A model generated the notes under the pieces. That model searched no databases. It saw only the letters and a list, made by a program, of their open reading frames with translations, and was not told where the DNA came from. Positions 17,621 through 26,817 of a stretch of 64,000 bases of DNA are shown here, piece after piece. Position numbers and translations under genes: made by a program. The DNA comes from Spirulina sp034932185 (lineage in GTDB: Bacteria > Cyanobacteriota > Cyanobacteriia > Cyanobacteriales > Spirulinaceae). Each line of letters opens with the position of its first letter. The stretch's first letter is position 1. The DNA lies in the NCBI RefSeq assembly GCF_034932185.1, contig NZ_JAYGHW010000096.1:1-64000 (forward strand), in the 5' to 3' direction.

Positions 17621-17894
17621 CACTACCTAGATGGTTGATTATATTCGGTTCTACAACGGTGTAGAAACGGTTTTCTCACACTCTGGGGGACGGGAATCGC
17701 CACCGCAAGCGATCGGCTCACACCCCAGGGGTGATCTTGACCATTAACCCCCCTTGATCAGGGGATTAATTTTTCCTAACTCTGAAGATCCGTTGCAACG
17801 TTATCATGGGAAACATGATGGGGAAGTTCTCGTGCCAAACTAGAAGATGGGACGGCAGGCGATCGCCCCAAGCCCCTCTCACGGTGAAGTGTTA

Positions 17895-18779
17895 ATGTCC
17901 CAGATTGAAATTAGATCGAGGCTGGCCAACACCCAACCAGTCCACAGCAGCCCCGCTATTCACCACCCCCGCCGCAGGGTGATTAGCGAAAGTGCTCTTG
18001 GTCTGGTGTCCACCCGCAGTTTTCCCGCCATTGTCGGCACAGCGGATATGATGCTCAAGTCTGCGGGGGTGATCCTTGTGGGCTATGAAAATATTGGCAG
18101 TGGTTACTGTACGGCGATTATTCGCGGCAAAACCGCTGATGTGCGCCTCGCTGTGGAGGAGGGGGCGCGAACCGCTGAACAGTTTGGCCAGTTGGTTTCT
18201 AAAATGGTGCTGCCTCGCCCCCTGCCCAACCTAGAGGCGATTTTCCCCATCGGCTCGAAATATTTTGAACTGGAGCAGGAGCAACGGGGCCACAGTCGCC
18301 TCAGCAATCAATCTTTGGGATTGTTGGAAACGCGGGGTTTTCCGGCGTTGGTGGGGGCCTGCGATGCAATGCTGAAGGCGGCGGATGTGCATTTGGCGGG
18401 CTATGAGAAAATTGGTGATGGCCTTTGTACGGCGATTATTCGCGGCACGGTGGCGAATGTGGCGGTGGCCGTTGATGTGGGGATGCATGAAGCGGAGCGC
18501 ATTGGCGAGTTTAGTGCGGTGATGGTAATTCCCCGACCTTTAGAGGATTTGGAACATACGCTACCCGTGGCGGATCATTGGATCGAGAAACCCGATCCCC
18601 TGCCAGTGCTGTTGCCCAAGGAAAAACAACAACGGGAAAAATCCCGCTTGGCTTTGCCGGAGTTGGAAAAAATTCCTTTACGGCGTTTGGAGCAACCGGA
18701 AATGGTGGCGGAAGAACGAGGAAAACCCGTTGCGAAAGAACAGCGTGAAGCGATCGCCCCTGACGACGAGACCGAATAG
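17895..18779 (+). CDS. ccmO: Carboxysome shell protein CcmO (tandem BMC domains)
   Basis: 294 residues from ATG 17895; a 16-codon upstream extension was rejected. Two BMC domains are plain: ALGLVSTRSFPAIVGTADMM followed by GYCTAIIRG near 35-100, and SLGLLETRGFPALVGACDAM followed by GLCTAIIRG near 138-205. This double arrangement with an N-terminal extension is CcmO, a trimer-forming facet protein of the beta-carboxysome needed for CO2 concentration. The charged tail of about 60 residues is not part of either BMC fold. The gene stands apart from any ccmKLMN genes, as is common. The next gene overlaps its last codons. Confidence 0.93.
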   Translation: MSQIEIRSRLANTQPVHSSPAIHHPRRRVISESALGLVSTRSFPAIVGTADMMLKSAGVILVGYENIGSGYCTAIIRGKTADVRLAVEEGARTAEQFGQLVSKMVLPRPLPNLEAIFPIGSKYFELEQEQRGHSRLSNQSLGLLETRGFPALVGACDAMLKAADVHLAGYEKIGDGLCTAIIRGTVANVAVAVDVGMHEAERIGEFSAVMVIPRPLEDLEHTLPVADHWIEKPDPLPVLLPKEKQQREKSRLALPELEKIPLRRLEQPEMVAEERGKPVAKEQREAIAPDDETE

Positions 18780-20370
18780 ATCTGAATTGCTGATCCTGGG
18801 GGGAATCCTCGCCCTGGGCCTGCTGTTGCGATTTTGGCAATTGGACAGTAAGCCCCTATGGGTGGATGAGGTGATCACGAGTATTTTTAGCCTCGGTTTG
18901 GGGTTTGAGGATATCCCCACGGCTGAATTGTTGCCGGTGGAGGCGATCGCCTCCCTTTTCCAATACAACCCCACGACTTGCCCAGCCATTGCCGCCCGTT
19001 TAGCCAGTCAATCCACCCATCCCCCCCTCTTTTTCTGCTTGCTTCATACTTGGCTGGGTTGGGTCGGTGTGGAAAATTTGGCTTGGGCGACGCGGAGTTT
19101 TGCGGCCCTGTGGGGTGGGGGGGCGATTGTGGCGGTCTATGGGCTGAATCGTTGGGCGTTTTCAGTGCGGGCGGGCCTGACGGGTGCGGCATTGATGGCC
19201 CTTTCTCCCTTTGCGGTTTACCTCTCCCAAGAAGCCCGCCACTACACATTACCCCTCGTCTTTTTAACCCTAGCCCTAGCGGCTCAAGTTAGGGTTCAAC
19301 AACAATTGAGCGCGAAAAAATCGCCCCTGATGGCTTGGGCATTTTGGGGGGGGATGAGTGCATTAGCCCTATTTAGCCATTATTTTTGCCTCCTGGCCCT
19401 TGTGGCCCAACTGCTCACCTTCGCCCTGTTTTGGGGCCGATTTCGCCCTCCCTTCAACAGGTCAACCCTAGCCCAAGGTTTCGCCCTCTATCTTCTGCCC
19501 TATCTCTTCCTGATCCCTTGGTGGCCCGCCTTTTGGGGCCATTTCCATAGCCCCACCACCGGCTGGCTCTCTCCCCCCACGGGCTTCGCCCCCTTGGGGC
19601 AAACGGTGGCCAGTTGGATTGTGATGCTGTTTGTGCCGCCAGTGGAGGGGCAAGGGGTGATTGTGCAGGGGGCGATCGCCCTCCTGAGCCTCGCCATTCT
19701 CGCCGTGCTGATCCACCAAACCCGCCAAGGGTGGCAGGCCTTAGGCCCTTCCATGGAGCGGTTCACCCTCGCCACAGTGGTGATAGTGGTGGTCGTGGAA
19801 TATTTCGCGCTGATCTACGGGTTGGGCAAAGATATCAGCATTGCCCCCCGTTATCATTTCGTCTATTTTCCAGCGGTCTGTGCTTTGCTGGGGGCAACTT
19901 GGGGGACGCAATCCCGGCGGTTTCAGGGGTTTGCCGCTGCGGTGTTAACCCTCAGTAGCCTCTGTGTGGTTTATAATCTCGCCTTCCAAAAACCCTACCT
20001 TCCGGATCAGGTGGCGGCTCAATTTGATCAAGACCCCGAGCCGGTGATGGTGATGATGGCCTATCGCAATACTTTAGAAATCGCTGTGGGGTTAAGCTAT
20101 GGCTTGGCTCTAGGGGAACGTCGCCCCCCGGAACAAAAAGCCGATTTTGCCCTCTTGAGCTATGAGCAAGGTTATGAACAGGTTTGGGAAACCTTAGCGA
20201 CATTCCCGATTGAGCCGGTGAGCCTGTGGGCGATCGCCCCCGGTTATCTCGACGATGCTTTTCCGGAAACCGTGGCCCTCACCCTGGATCAACGTTGTCA
20301 GATTGACCCGGATCAGTTTTATCGTCTGGGGTTTCCCTATCAGCGCTATCAATGTCACGACAATTCCTGA
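18745..20370 (+). CDS. Glycosyltransferase family 39 (PMT-like) membrane protein
   Basis: 541 residues from GTG 18745 (a TTG at 18730 is possible), overlapping ccmO by 35 bp. The opening ELLILGGILALGLLLRFWQL plus PLWVDEVITSIF, with the acidic residue pair of the first periplasmic loop, and STHPPLFFCLLHTWL are typical of GT39/ArnT-like polyprenyl-phosphate sugar transferases. About ten hydrophobic segments follow, then a soluble C-terminal part from about 430. It would move a sugar from a lipid carrier onto a periplasmic acceptor. Acceptor unknown. The overlap suggests co-transcription with ccmO, although no functional link is evident. Confidence 0.8.
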   Translation: MKRSPLTTRPNRSELLILGGILALGLLLRFWQLDSKPLWVDEVITSIFSLGLGFEDIPTAELLPVEAIASLFQYNPTTCPAIAARLASQSTHPPLFFCLLHTWLGWVGVENLAWATRSFAALWGGGAIVAVYGLNRWAFSVRAGLTGAALMALSPFAVYLSQEARHYTLPLVFLTLALAAQVRVQQQLSAKKSPLMAWAFWGGMSALALFSHYFCLLALVAQLLTFALFWGRFRPPFNRSTLAQGFALYLLPYLFLIPWWPAFWGHFHSPTTGWLSPPTGFAPLGQTVASWIVMLFVPPVEGQGVIVQGAIALLSLAILAVLIHQTRQGWQALGPSMERFTLATVVIVVVVEYFALIYGLGKDISIAPRYHFVYFPAVCALLGATWGTQSRRFQGFAAAVLTLSSLCVVYNLAFQKPYLPDQVAAQFDQDPEPVMVMMAYRNTLEIAVGLSYGLALGERRPPEQKADFALLSYEQGYEQVWETLATFPIEPVSLWAIAPGYLDDAFPETVALTLDQRCQIDPDQFYRLGFPYQRYQCHDNS

Positions 20371-20503
20371 AAAACAAAAACACCACTAATAAATCCGGTG
20401 TAATCTGGTATAGATGTGAATGCTGTTGAACAACTGGATGGGTTTGGGCCGTTGCCCAAGCTTTGCCGCCGTTCCCCGACTTGATAGTCTTGTAAATTCT
20501 CTT

Positions 20504-21424
20504 ATGAATAGCCTGCTCTCCGGACTTGATGATGTTGCACGCCAGATAACCGGTATGGATCGTAAAAAGAAACCTAAAATGCTTGTTGTCGATGACGAGC
20601 CTGATAATCTTGATCTGCTCTACCGCACGTTTCGGCGGGATTTTCGCGTCTTTAAAGCCGAGAGTGGTATGAATGCCCTCGAAGTTTTATCCGAAGAAGG
20701 AGAAGTCGCGGTGATTATCTCCGATCAACGGATGCCGGAAATGAAGGGGACGGAATTTCTCAGTAAGACCGTGCCGGATTTCCCCGATACGGTGCGGATT
20801 ATTCTCACCGGGTTTACGGATGTGGAGGATTTGGTGGATGCGATCAACTCCGGCCAGGTCTATAAATACATCACTAAACCCTGGGATCCCAACGAACTCA
20901 AGGCAGTGGTGGATCACGCCGCTGAAACCTACGATTTGCTCAAACAGCGCACCGAGCAACTGGAGCGAGCGGAGGAGCAGGCGAAACTGCTGGCCATGAT
21001 TGCGGATGTGGCTCAGGAAAGCCTGGATCAGCCCCAAAGCTTAACGGCCTTGGCGGCGGCCTTGGGGGAAAGCTTTTCCGCTGATGGTTGTATTCTCCGC
21101 CAGGTTGAAGGGGGCCAATTGGGGGCAGAGGGCCGCCATGATCAGCCCATTGCCATTGAGAGCGATCCCCTCTTCCAAACCGCCCTCTCAACGGGGAATA
21201 CGCAAGTGTGGGTGAATTCCGCCACCACTCCCCCGCCGGAAGGGTCAGAGTACGAAGCGGCAGGCTTGCAAGTTCATCTCGTTTTGCCTCTGCATTATCG
21301 GGAAAATTTGATCGCGCTGTTGTCGTTGCAGTGGGGGCGATCGCCTAAACCCAATGAGGAGGAAATCCACCTCATTCACCTTGCCGCGCAGCAAGTTGTA
21401 CTGGCTTTGGCCGCCTTGGGATAA
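20504..21424 (+). CDS. Response regulator with receiver and GAF-like domains
   Basis: 306 residues from ATG 20504; in-frame starts at 20420 and 20555 are alternatives, none with a convincing ribosome-binding site. Receiver domain: KMLVVDDEPDNLDLLYRTF, phospho-acceptor Asp in VAVIISDQRMPEMKGTEFL, switch Thr in RIILTGFTD and Lys in YKYITKPWDPNEL. A coiled coil (LLKQRTEQLERAEEQAKLLA) leads into a C-terminal GAF-like domain (CILRQVEGGQ, LVLPLHYRENLIALLSLQWG). There is no DNA-binding or cyclase output, so signalling is probably by protein contact. It ends 2 bp before menG. Confidence 0.85.
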   Translation: MNSLLSGLDDVARQITGMDRKKKPKMLVVDDEPDNLDLLYRTFRRDFRVFKAESGMNALEVLSEEGEVAVIISDQRMPEMKGTEFLSKTVPDFPDTVRIILTGFTDVEDLVDAINSGQVYKYITKPWDPNELKAVVDHAAETYDLLKQRTEQLERAEEQAKLLAMIADVAQESLDQPQSLTALAAALGESFSADGCILRQVEGGQLGAEGRHDQPIAIESDPLFQTALSTGNTQVWVNSATTPPPEGSEYEAAGLQVHLVLPLHYRENLIALLSLQWGRSPKPNEEEIHLIHLAAQQVVLALAALG

Positions 21425-21426
21425 GT

Positions 21427-22131
21427 ATGGTAAAAACTCCCCAAGCGGACGCGGTGCAGGCGTTGTTTAACCGCATTGCCCCCGTCTATGACGACCTCAA
21501 CCACCAGTTAAGCTGGGGGTTACACCGGGTTTGGAAAAAAATGGCGGTCAAGTGGGCGGCTCCCCAAAGGGGCGATCGCGCCTTGGATCTCTGCTGTGGC
21601 AGTGGCGATCTCGCCTTCCTTTTAGCGGAAGCGGTGGGGCCGCAAGGGGAAGTGATCGGCGTAGATTTTTCCGTGGCTCAATTAGCCGTAGCCGCAAATA
21701 GGGGGGGCGATCTCTATCCCCAAATCACCTGGCAAGAAGGGGATGCTCTCGCTATTCCCGCCCCCGATGCCTATTTTGACTGCGCCACCCTCGCCTACGG
21801 CCTGCGCAACGTCACCGACATTCCCCGCTGCTTAGGGGAACTGCACCGCGTCCTCAAACCCGGCGGCCGCGTCGCCATCCTCGACTTCCACCGCCCCCAA
21901 AACCCCTGGATCCAGCAATTCCAAACCTGGTATTTGGATCAAGTGGTTCTACCCACGGCCACACAATTCGACCTCAAAGCAGACTACGCCTACATTGCCC
22001 CCAGCGTCGAACGGTTCCCCACCGGAGCCGAACAGATCCACCTAGCGCAAGGGGCCGGCTTTTGCCAAGCTGTGCATTACCCCATCTTTGGTGGGATGAT
22101 GGGGGTATTAGTTGCCCAAGCCGCCGCGTAA
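21427..22131 (+). CDS. ubiE: Demethylmenaquinone/phylloquinone C-methyltransferase
   Basis: 234 residues. SAM-binding Rossmann motifs ALDLCCGSGDLAFLLAEAVG and VIGVDFSVAQLAVAA, then DCATLAYGLRNVTD and HRVLKPGGRVAILDFHRPQN, are the UbiE/MenG signatures. In cyanobacteria the enzyme (MenG) methylates the naphthoquinone ring to complete phylloquinone or menaquinone for photosystem I. It starts 2 bp after the response regulator and is followed within 6 bp by the DUF445 gene, so the three are likely one transcript. Confidence 0.92.
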   Translation: MVKTPQADAVQALFNRIAPVYDDLNHQLSWGLHRVWKKMAVKWAAPQRGDRALDLCCGSGDLAFLLAEAVGPQGEVIGVDFSVAQLAVAANRGGDLYPQITWQEGDALAIPAPDAYFDCATLAYGLRNVTDIPRCLGELHRVLKPGGRVAILDFHRPQNPWIQQFQTWYLDQVVLPTATQFDLKADYAYIAPSVERFPTGAEQIHLAQGAGFCQAVHYPIFGGMMGVLVAQAAA

Positions 22132-22137
22132 CCACCT

Positions 22138-23367
22138 GTGGATCCTGCAAATCTCTGGCTGATCCTCATCCCCCCCATTGCTGGGGGTGTGATTGGCTAT
22201 TTCACCAATGATCTGGCTATTCAGATGCTGTTCCGTCCCTACAAACCTTTATTTGTCGGGAAATGGCGCGTCCCCTTCACGCCGGGTTTAATCCCCGCCA
22301 ATCAGGAGCGGTTAGCGCAACGGGTGGCCGATACGATCATGGGTTCGCTCCTTACCCCTGGGGAATTGCAACGGCTCACCCAGCGATTACTCCAAAAGGA
22401 AAGAGTACAGGAGGCCTTACTCTGGTTTTTACGCTTGGCCCTGAAACAGGTACAGGCGGAGCAGGAGCAAAAGACGGCGATGATCCTGGCTAATATTCTC
22501 CGGGATCTGTTTAGTGGTTCGCTGCCTCGGCTGTTGCGGGCCTTGGCGCGGCAAGAGGATTTTTTAGCGGAGCAAATTAACTATATTTTTGATCAGGTGG
22601 TGTTGGAGTTCCAACTGACGGATCCTCAGGCGCGGCAGTTGGCGGATTGGGTGTTACAGGTGATGGTTCCCCCAGATGTGTTACGCCAGGCATTAATTGA
22701 GTTTCTCACCGATCGCAATATTCAAATCATTGATGAGGGGCTACGGGAAAAAACCAGTGGTACAACCTGGGTGGTGGCCAATTTATTTGGGGTGCGCAAT
22801 TCCCTAGTGCGGTTGCGGACGTTTTGTTTGGATGAGAAGGAAATTACCAATGCACGGCTGAAGGAGTTGGTGTTGTCGTTGGAGGTGCGCGATCGCCTCC
22901 GGTTTTGGTTACAGGAATTATCCCTGCAAAATCTCCCCTTAAGCACGGTGCGCCAATTGCGCAAAACCACCCGCGACACGATCCGGATCTACATCCAAGA
23001 GCGGGGGGGGGATTTGTTGGAGCAGTTGAGTGCTTCGGTGGATTGGGATAGTTTGGCGAAAATTTTGCTGAAGCGGTTGCGGGATTCGGAGGTGTTGAAA
23101 ACTTCGTTGGAAACGGTGAGTTGGGAACTGGCTTTATTATTGGAGCGGTATTTAGAGGAGGAGTTAGAATTGCTAGTGGCGAAGATTCTCCCCATTCTCT
23201 CCCTCGATCAGGTGATTGTGGAGCGGGTGATGGCGACAACTCCGGCGGAGTTGGAAAGTACGGTGCAGGGGATTGTTAAAAGTGAATTACAGGCGATCGT
23301 TAATCTGGGGGGAATTTTGGGGTTAGTGATTGGGGGGTTACAGTCGGTTTGGTTGTTATTACGCTAG
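22138..23367 (+). CDS. DUF445 family membrane protein
   Basis: 409 residues from GTG 22138. Membrane segments at both ends (ANLWLILIPPIAGGVIGYFT near 4-23; GGILGLVIGGLQSVWLLL at the C-terminus) bracket a long helical region. The N-terminal GYFTNDLAIQMLFRPYKPLF, then GKWRVPFTPGLIPANQERLA, is the hallmark of DUF445 (YheB/YjiN relatives). Molecular role unknown. It lies immediately after menG in the same transcript. Confidence 0.88.
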   Translation: MDPANLWLILIPPIAGGVIGYFTNDLAIQMLFRPYKPLFVGKWRVPFTPGLIPANQERLAQRVADTIMGSLLTPGELQRLTQRLLQKERVQEALLWFLRLALKQVQAEQEQKTAMILANILRDLFSGSLPRLLRALARQEDFLAEQINYIFDQVVLEFQLTDPQARQLADWVLQVMVPPDVLRQALIEFLTDRNIQIIDEGLREKTSGTTWVVANLFGVRNSLVRLRTFCLDEKEITNARLKELVLSLEVRDRLRFWLQELSLQNLPLSTVRQLRKTTRDTIRIYIQERGGDLLEQLSASVDWDSLAKILLKRLRDSEVLKTSLETVSWELALLLERYLEEELELLVAKILPILSLDQVIVERVMATTPAELESTVQGIVKSELQAIVNLGGILGLVIGGLQSVWLLLR

Positions 23368-23408
23368 GGCTTGGTTGCGGAATCTTCTCAAGATCTAGCT
23401 GGGATGGA

Positions 23409-24368
23409 TCAGGGACGGGATTTGAGCCAGATTTCGAGGTCGGAGATGGTTTCGAGATCGAAGATCGCTTCGCTCAATGTGGCGATATCTTCAGCATTGA
23501 GGTCAAAAATTTGGGTTTGAAGCGGTTCAGGGATTGTCCCCAGTTTGCGGGTGAGTAGACGAAGAATTAAGGCTTGCTGGCCCTCCTGTCGCCCCGCTTC
23601 GCGTCCTTCTTCGCGTCCCTCCTCACGCCCTTCTTCTCGTCCCTCTTGGCGGGCTGTGTCGATGACATTATTCAAGTCTCGATAATACTTCAAACTGTTT
23701 TCATAACTATCCTGTTCTGGGCGGGAAAGGTTGGCCAGTTCTGCGACTTCAAAGAGTTGGTTAAAGATGGGGTCTTGTTGGAGGAGTTGGGGGCGATCGC
23801 TCATTTCTGCAAGATGCCGCAACACAAAGAGCCACTGATCGAGGGGAGTTTCCAGTTCTTCGAGGGTTTTGGTGAATTTGGGGAGTTCGATGTAGATAAA
23901 TTGCAGTTTTTCGTAGAGTACGCGGCAATGTTGATCTTTGAGTTTGACGATGTGAATTAAGTCAGGCTCTTGTTGATGTTCTGCAAAGATAAAGTCAAGA
24001 ATACCCACGGTATAGATGGCAGCTAATTGATAATTCCATTCACCTTTTTGGGCTTGGTCTTGAATGGGAAAGCTGGCGTAGTAAATGCTGCGATCTTTGA
24101 AGAAGTTTTGTTTGGCTTTTTGAATTTCAACGATGAACCGCTGGCCGTTGGTGGCTTGGCAATAGATATCGAAGATGGCTTTACGGTCGAGGGGGGTGTT
24201 GCCGAGGTTTTCGGTGTTTTTGTAGGTGAGGTCTTGGATTTGGTGGTGGGGGGGAAGGAGGGTATTAAGGAAGGCAATGGCGAGGGCTTTGTTGGCTTCG
24301 GTGCCGAAGATGCGTTTGAAGCCGAAGTCGGTGAGGGGGTTGATGTAGCGGTCTTGGAGGTAACTCAT
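23409..24368 (-). CDS. Rpn/PD-(D/E)XK nuclease family protein (putative transposase)
   Basis: 319 residues. The opening YINPLTDFGFKRIFGTEANK and the motifs KAIFDIYCQATNGQRFIVEI and QKAKQNFFKDRSIYYAS match the Rpn recombination-promoting nuclease/PDDEXK transposase family; D in IFDIYC and ExQ in VEIQK form the nuclease core. Residues about 240-258 are a repeated EGRE/EGRQ tract, followed by a DUF4351-type tail (LILRLLTRKLGTIPEPLQTQ). Such genes are numerous in cyanobacteria and behave as mobile or domesticated elements. Converges with the DUF445 gene. Confidence 0.88.
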   Translation of the reverse strand: MSYLQDRYINPLTDFGFKRIFGTEANKALAIAFLNTLLPPHHQIQDLTYKNTENLGNTPLDRKAIFDIYCQATNGQRFIVEIQKAKQNFFKDRSIYYASFPIQDQAQKGEWNYQLAAIYTVGILDFIFAEHQQEPDLIHIVKLKDQHCRVLYEKLQFIYIELPKFTKTLEELETPLDQWLFVLRHLAEMSDRPQLLQQDPIFNQLFEVAELANLSRPEQDSYENSLKYYRDLNNVIDTARQEGREEGREEGREEGREAGRQEGQQALILRLLTRKLGTIPEPLQTQIFDLNAEDIATLSEAIFDLETISDLEIWLKSRP

Positions 24369-24505
24369 GGGGGGTTAACCGATGCTGGTTTTGAAGGTAG
24401 CGGGGTTGGGGGGTGAGCTAGACCAGGAGCGATCGCTTCCTGTCAACGAGCCATCTAACTTGATCCCAACTTAACCCAAGCCCACATCAACGACGAGTAA
24501 GCAGG

Positions 24506-25063
24506 TTATTCTTCTGTGGAAATAATCGCTGCTACGGGAATCGTCAGATCGGGAAAAGCGAGGGGTGAAATTGTGCCGGTGGTGAGGGTGATTTTAGAAC
24601 CGTATTCCTCGCCCTTGGGTTGACGGTGAATGATTAATTCCCCAGTTTGTAAATTCACCAGCCAATATTCGGGAATTCCCGCTTCAGCGTAGAGATGATA
24701 TTTCAGGGTTGAATCTTTCTCTAGGCTACTGTTGGCGTATTCAATCACCCAGAAAATATTTTCAGGATAGGGGTGATGCTTAAGATATTCACGACCGAGG
24801 GGGGCCACAATCGCAATATCGGGTTCCGGTTCAGAATCATTGGGGAGGGTGATGGGTTTGGCGGGACTGACGAGGGCGCGATCGCCTAAAATCCGAGCCA
24901 AATAAGCTCCGGCTGTACGGCTGAAATAAGCATGGGGTTCACCTTCTGGGGGCATAGGAACAATTTCTCCGGCAAGTAACTCCACAGGACGATCAACAAA
25001 TAGCCCCGCTTTAATCATCTGATGATAATCGTCCAAACTCCATTTCAGCGTTGAGAGTGCCAT
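24506..25063 (-). CDS. Uma2 family endonuclease
   Basis: 185 residues, standard Uma2 (DUF820) size. The start has WSLDDYHQMIKAGLFVDRPV followed by ELLAGEIVPMPPEGEPHAYF. The catalytic PD-(D/E)XK signature is SEPEPDIAIVAP, then VIEYANSSLEKDSTLKYHLY with the Glu and Lys, and AGIPEYWLVNL. This is a restriction-endonuclease-like fold very common in cyanobacteria, of unknown biological role. It stands alone. Confidence 0.92.
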   Translation of the reverse strand: MALSTLKWSLDDYHQMIKAGLFVDRPVELLAGEIVPMPPEGEPHAYFSRTAGAYLARILGDRALVSPAKPITLPNDSEPEPDIAIVAPLGREYLKHHPYPENIFWVIEYANSSLEKDSTLKYHLYAEAGIPEYWLVNLQTGELIIHRQPKGEEYGSKITLTTGTISPLAFPDLTIPVAAIISTEE

Positions 25064-25152
25064 GCTTCCTCCCCAAGGATTCGATTGATTCTAAATGATT
25101 GATCGGCTGTCGGTATTTTGACCTGTGATTAGACGAGATGATCTGTTTCAGA

Positions 25153-26556
25153 TCAAAGCAGATCTCGGACATCGGCAACGGCTCCCTGAATGGCAGCAGC
25201 GGCCACCATGGCGGGACTCATGAGCAGCGTGCGGCCTTGGGGGGAACCTTGGCGGCCTTTGAAATTGCGGTTAGAAGAAGAGGCGCTGATTTGATCTCCT
25301 TGGAGCTTGTCCGGGTTCATTGCCAAACACATCGAACAGCCCGCTTCCCGCCATTCAAACCCGGCAGCTTGGAAAATCGTATCTAACCCTTCCGCTTCCG
25401 CCTGTTGTTTGACCCGCTCCGAACCGGGAACCACAAACGCCTTCACATTGGGGGCTACCTTGCGCCCTTGGGCAACCTTGGCGGCTTCCCGCAGGTCACT
25501 GATCCGGCCATTGGTACAACTGCCGATAAAGCAAACATCAACCGCCGTTCCCTTAATCGCTTGACCCGGTTGCAGTTGCATATAGCGATAGGCTTCTTCA
25601 GTGAGGGGGCGATCGCCCTCCCCAACCATCTCCAAACTGGGAATCATCTCATCCACACCAAGGCCCTGGCCCGGGGTAATTCCCCAGGTAATCGTCGGGG
25701 CAATGTCCGCCGCATCAAACTTCACCACATCGTCATATTCCGCATGGGCATCGGAACGCAGACTTTCCCACCAAGCCACCGCCTGCTCCCAAGCCTCGCC
25801 CTTGGGGGCAAAATCTCGCCCGTTCAGGTAGTCGTAGGTGGTTTGGTCGGGGTTGACATAGCCGCACCGCGCCCCCCCTTCGATGGACATATTACAAACG
25901 GTCATCCGCTCTTCCATGGACATCGCCTCTAGGGTCGTTCCGGCAAATTCGTAGGCATAACCCACGCCGCCGTTTACGCCCAATTTGCGGATAATATGCA
26001 AGACCACATCTTTGGCATAGACACCAGGGGCCAGCGTTCCATTCACTTCAACGCGACGCACCTTTAATTTTGCAAGGGCCAGGGTTTGGGAGGCGAGGAC
26101 ATCGCGGACTTGGGAAGTGCCAATGCCAAAGGCGATCGCCCCAAAGGCCCCATGGGTGGAGGTGTGGGAATCCCCACAGGCCACCGTCATGCCCGGTTGG
26201 GTGAGGCCCTGTTCTGGGGCGATGACATGGACGATGCCTTGATTGCCAGAACCAACGTTATAAAACCGGATGCCATGTTCCTGACAACTTTGCTCTAGGG
26301 CTTGGATCATTTCTTCCGCTAAGACATCCACAAAGGGGCGGGATTGGTCTTCCGTGGGGACAATGTGATCGACGGTGGCGACGGTGCGCTCTGGGAAGAG
26401 AACGCTGAGGTGGCGATCGCGCATCATCCCAAAGGCTTGGGGACTGGTGACTTCATGGATCAGGTGGAGGCCAATAAAAAGCTGGGTTTGTCCCGATGGC
26501 AATGTCCCGACGGTGTGCAGATCCCAAACTTTATCGAACAGCGTACCCTTACTCAT
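25153..26556 (-). CDS. leuC: 3-isopropylmalate dehydratase large subunit
   Basis: 467 residues from ATG 26556 (MSKGTLFDKVWDLHTV); a seven-codon upstream extension was rejected. An aconitase-type 4Fe-4S enzyme of leucine synthesis. The cluster cysteines lie in CFIGSCTNGRISDL near 347 and GCSMCLAMNPD near 407. THGAFGAIAFGIGTSQVRDV and the DHIVPTEDQS segment are typical. The small subunit leuD is not in the window, so the two subunits must be brought together from separate loci. The tRNA-Leu gene next to it, on the opposite strand, is probably coincidental. Confidence 0.95.
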   Translation of the reverse strand: MSKGTLFDKVWDLHTVGTLPSGQTQLFIGLHLIHEVTSPQAFGMMRDRHLSVLFPERTVATVDHIVPTEDQSRPFVDVLAEEMIQALEQSCQEHGIRFYNVGSGNQGIVHVIAPEQGLTQPGMTVACGDSHTSTHGAFGAIAFGIGTSQVRDVLASQTLALAKLKVRRVEVNGTLAPGVYAKDVVLHIIRKLGVNGGVGYAYEFAGTTLEAMSMEERMTVCNMSIEGGARCGYVNPDQTTYDYLNGRDFAPKGEAWEQAVAWWESLRSDAHAEYDDVVKFDAADIAPTITWGITPGQGLGVDEMIPSLEMVGEGDRPLTEEAYRYMQLQPGQAIKGTAVDVCFIGSCTNGRISDLREAAKVAQGRKVAPNVKAFVVPGSERVKQQAEAEGLDTIFQAAGFEWREAGCSMCLAMNPDKLQGDQISASSSNRNFKGRQGSPQGRTLLMSPAMVAAAAIQGAVADVRDLL

Positions 26557-26634
26557 AAAACCAACCCGTAAAATCAATAAAACAGGGTTTAAACCCCAGA
26601 GATCATCAAATTATATCGTTATTCTGAAAGATCA

Positions 26635-26643
26635 TGCTAGAAT
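26635..26643 (+). promoter_or_regulatory. Extended -10 promoter element for tRNA-Leu
   Basis: TGCTAGAAT is an extended -10 (TGN plus TAGAAT) ending 12 bases before the mature tRNA 5' end. No good -35 is seen at standard spacing, as expected for an extended -10 promoter. Confidence 0.5.
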
Positions 26644-26655
26644 ACGCCACTGTAC

Positions 26656-26736
26656 GCGGACGTGGCGGAATTGGTAGACGCGCTAGATTTAGGTTCTAGT
26701 GTCCTTGGCGTGAGAGTTCGAGTCTCTCCGTCCGCA
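26656..26736 (+). tRNA. tRNA-Leu (UAG anticodon)
   Basis: The acceptor arms GCGGACG (26656-26662) and CGTCCGC (26729-26735) pair fully, with A as discriminator. The anticodon stem CTAGA/TCTAG encloses TTTAGGT, giving anticodon UAG, which reads CUA and other CUN codons. A long variable arm (class II) and a GAGAG-TTCGAGT-CTCTC T-arm are present. CCA is not encoded. Confidence 0.95.
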
Positions 26737-26817
26737 TTCAATCCCTAGGGATGACCGCCCTTGCCCAGCGGAATCCCGATCTGGAATTCCTGAGGGGTAG
26801 GAATGGCAACGCCCCCC

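Noticed and set aside
23600..23660. Short tandem repeat as a regulatory or CRISPR-like element
   Set aside because: It encodes the EGRE/EGRQ tract of the Rpn-family protein and is a coding repeat common in that family.
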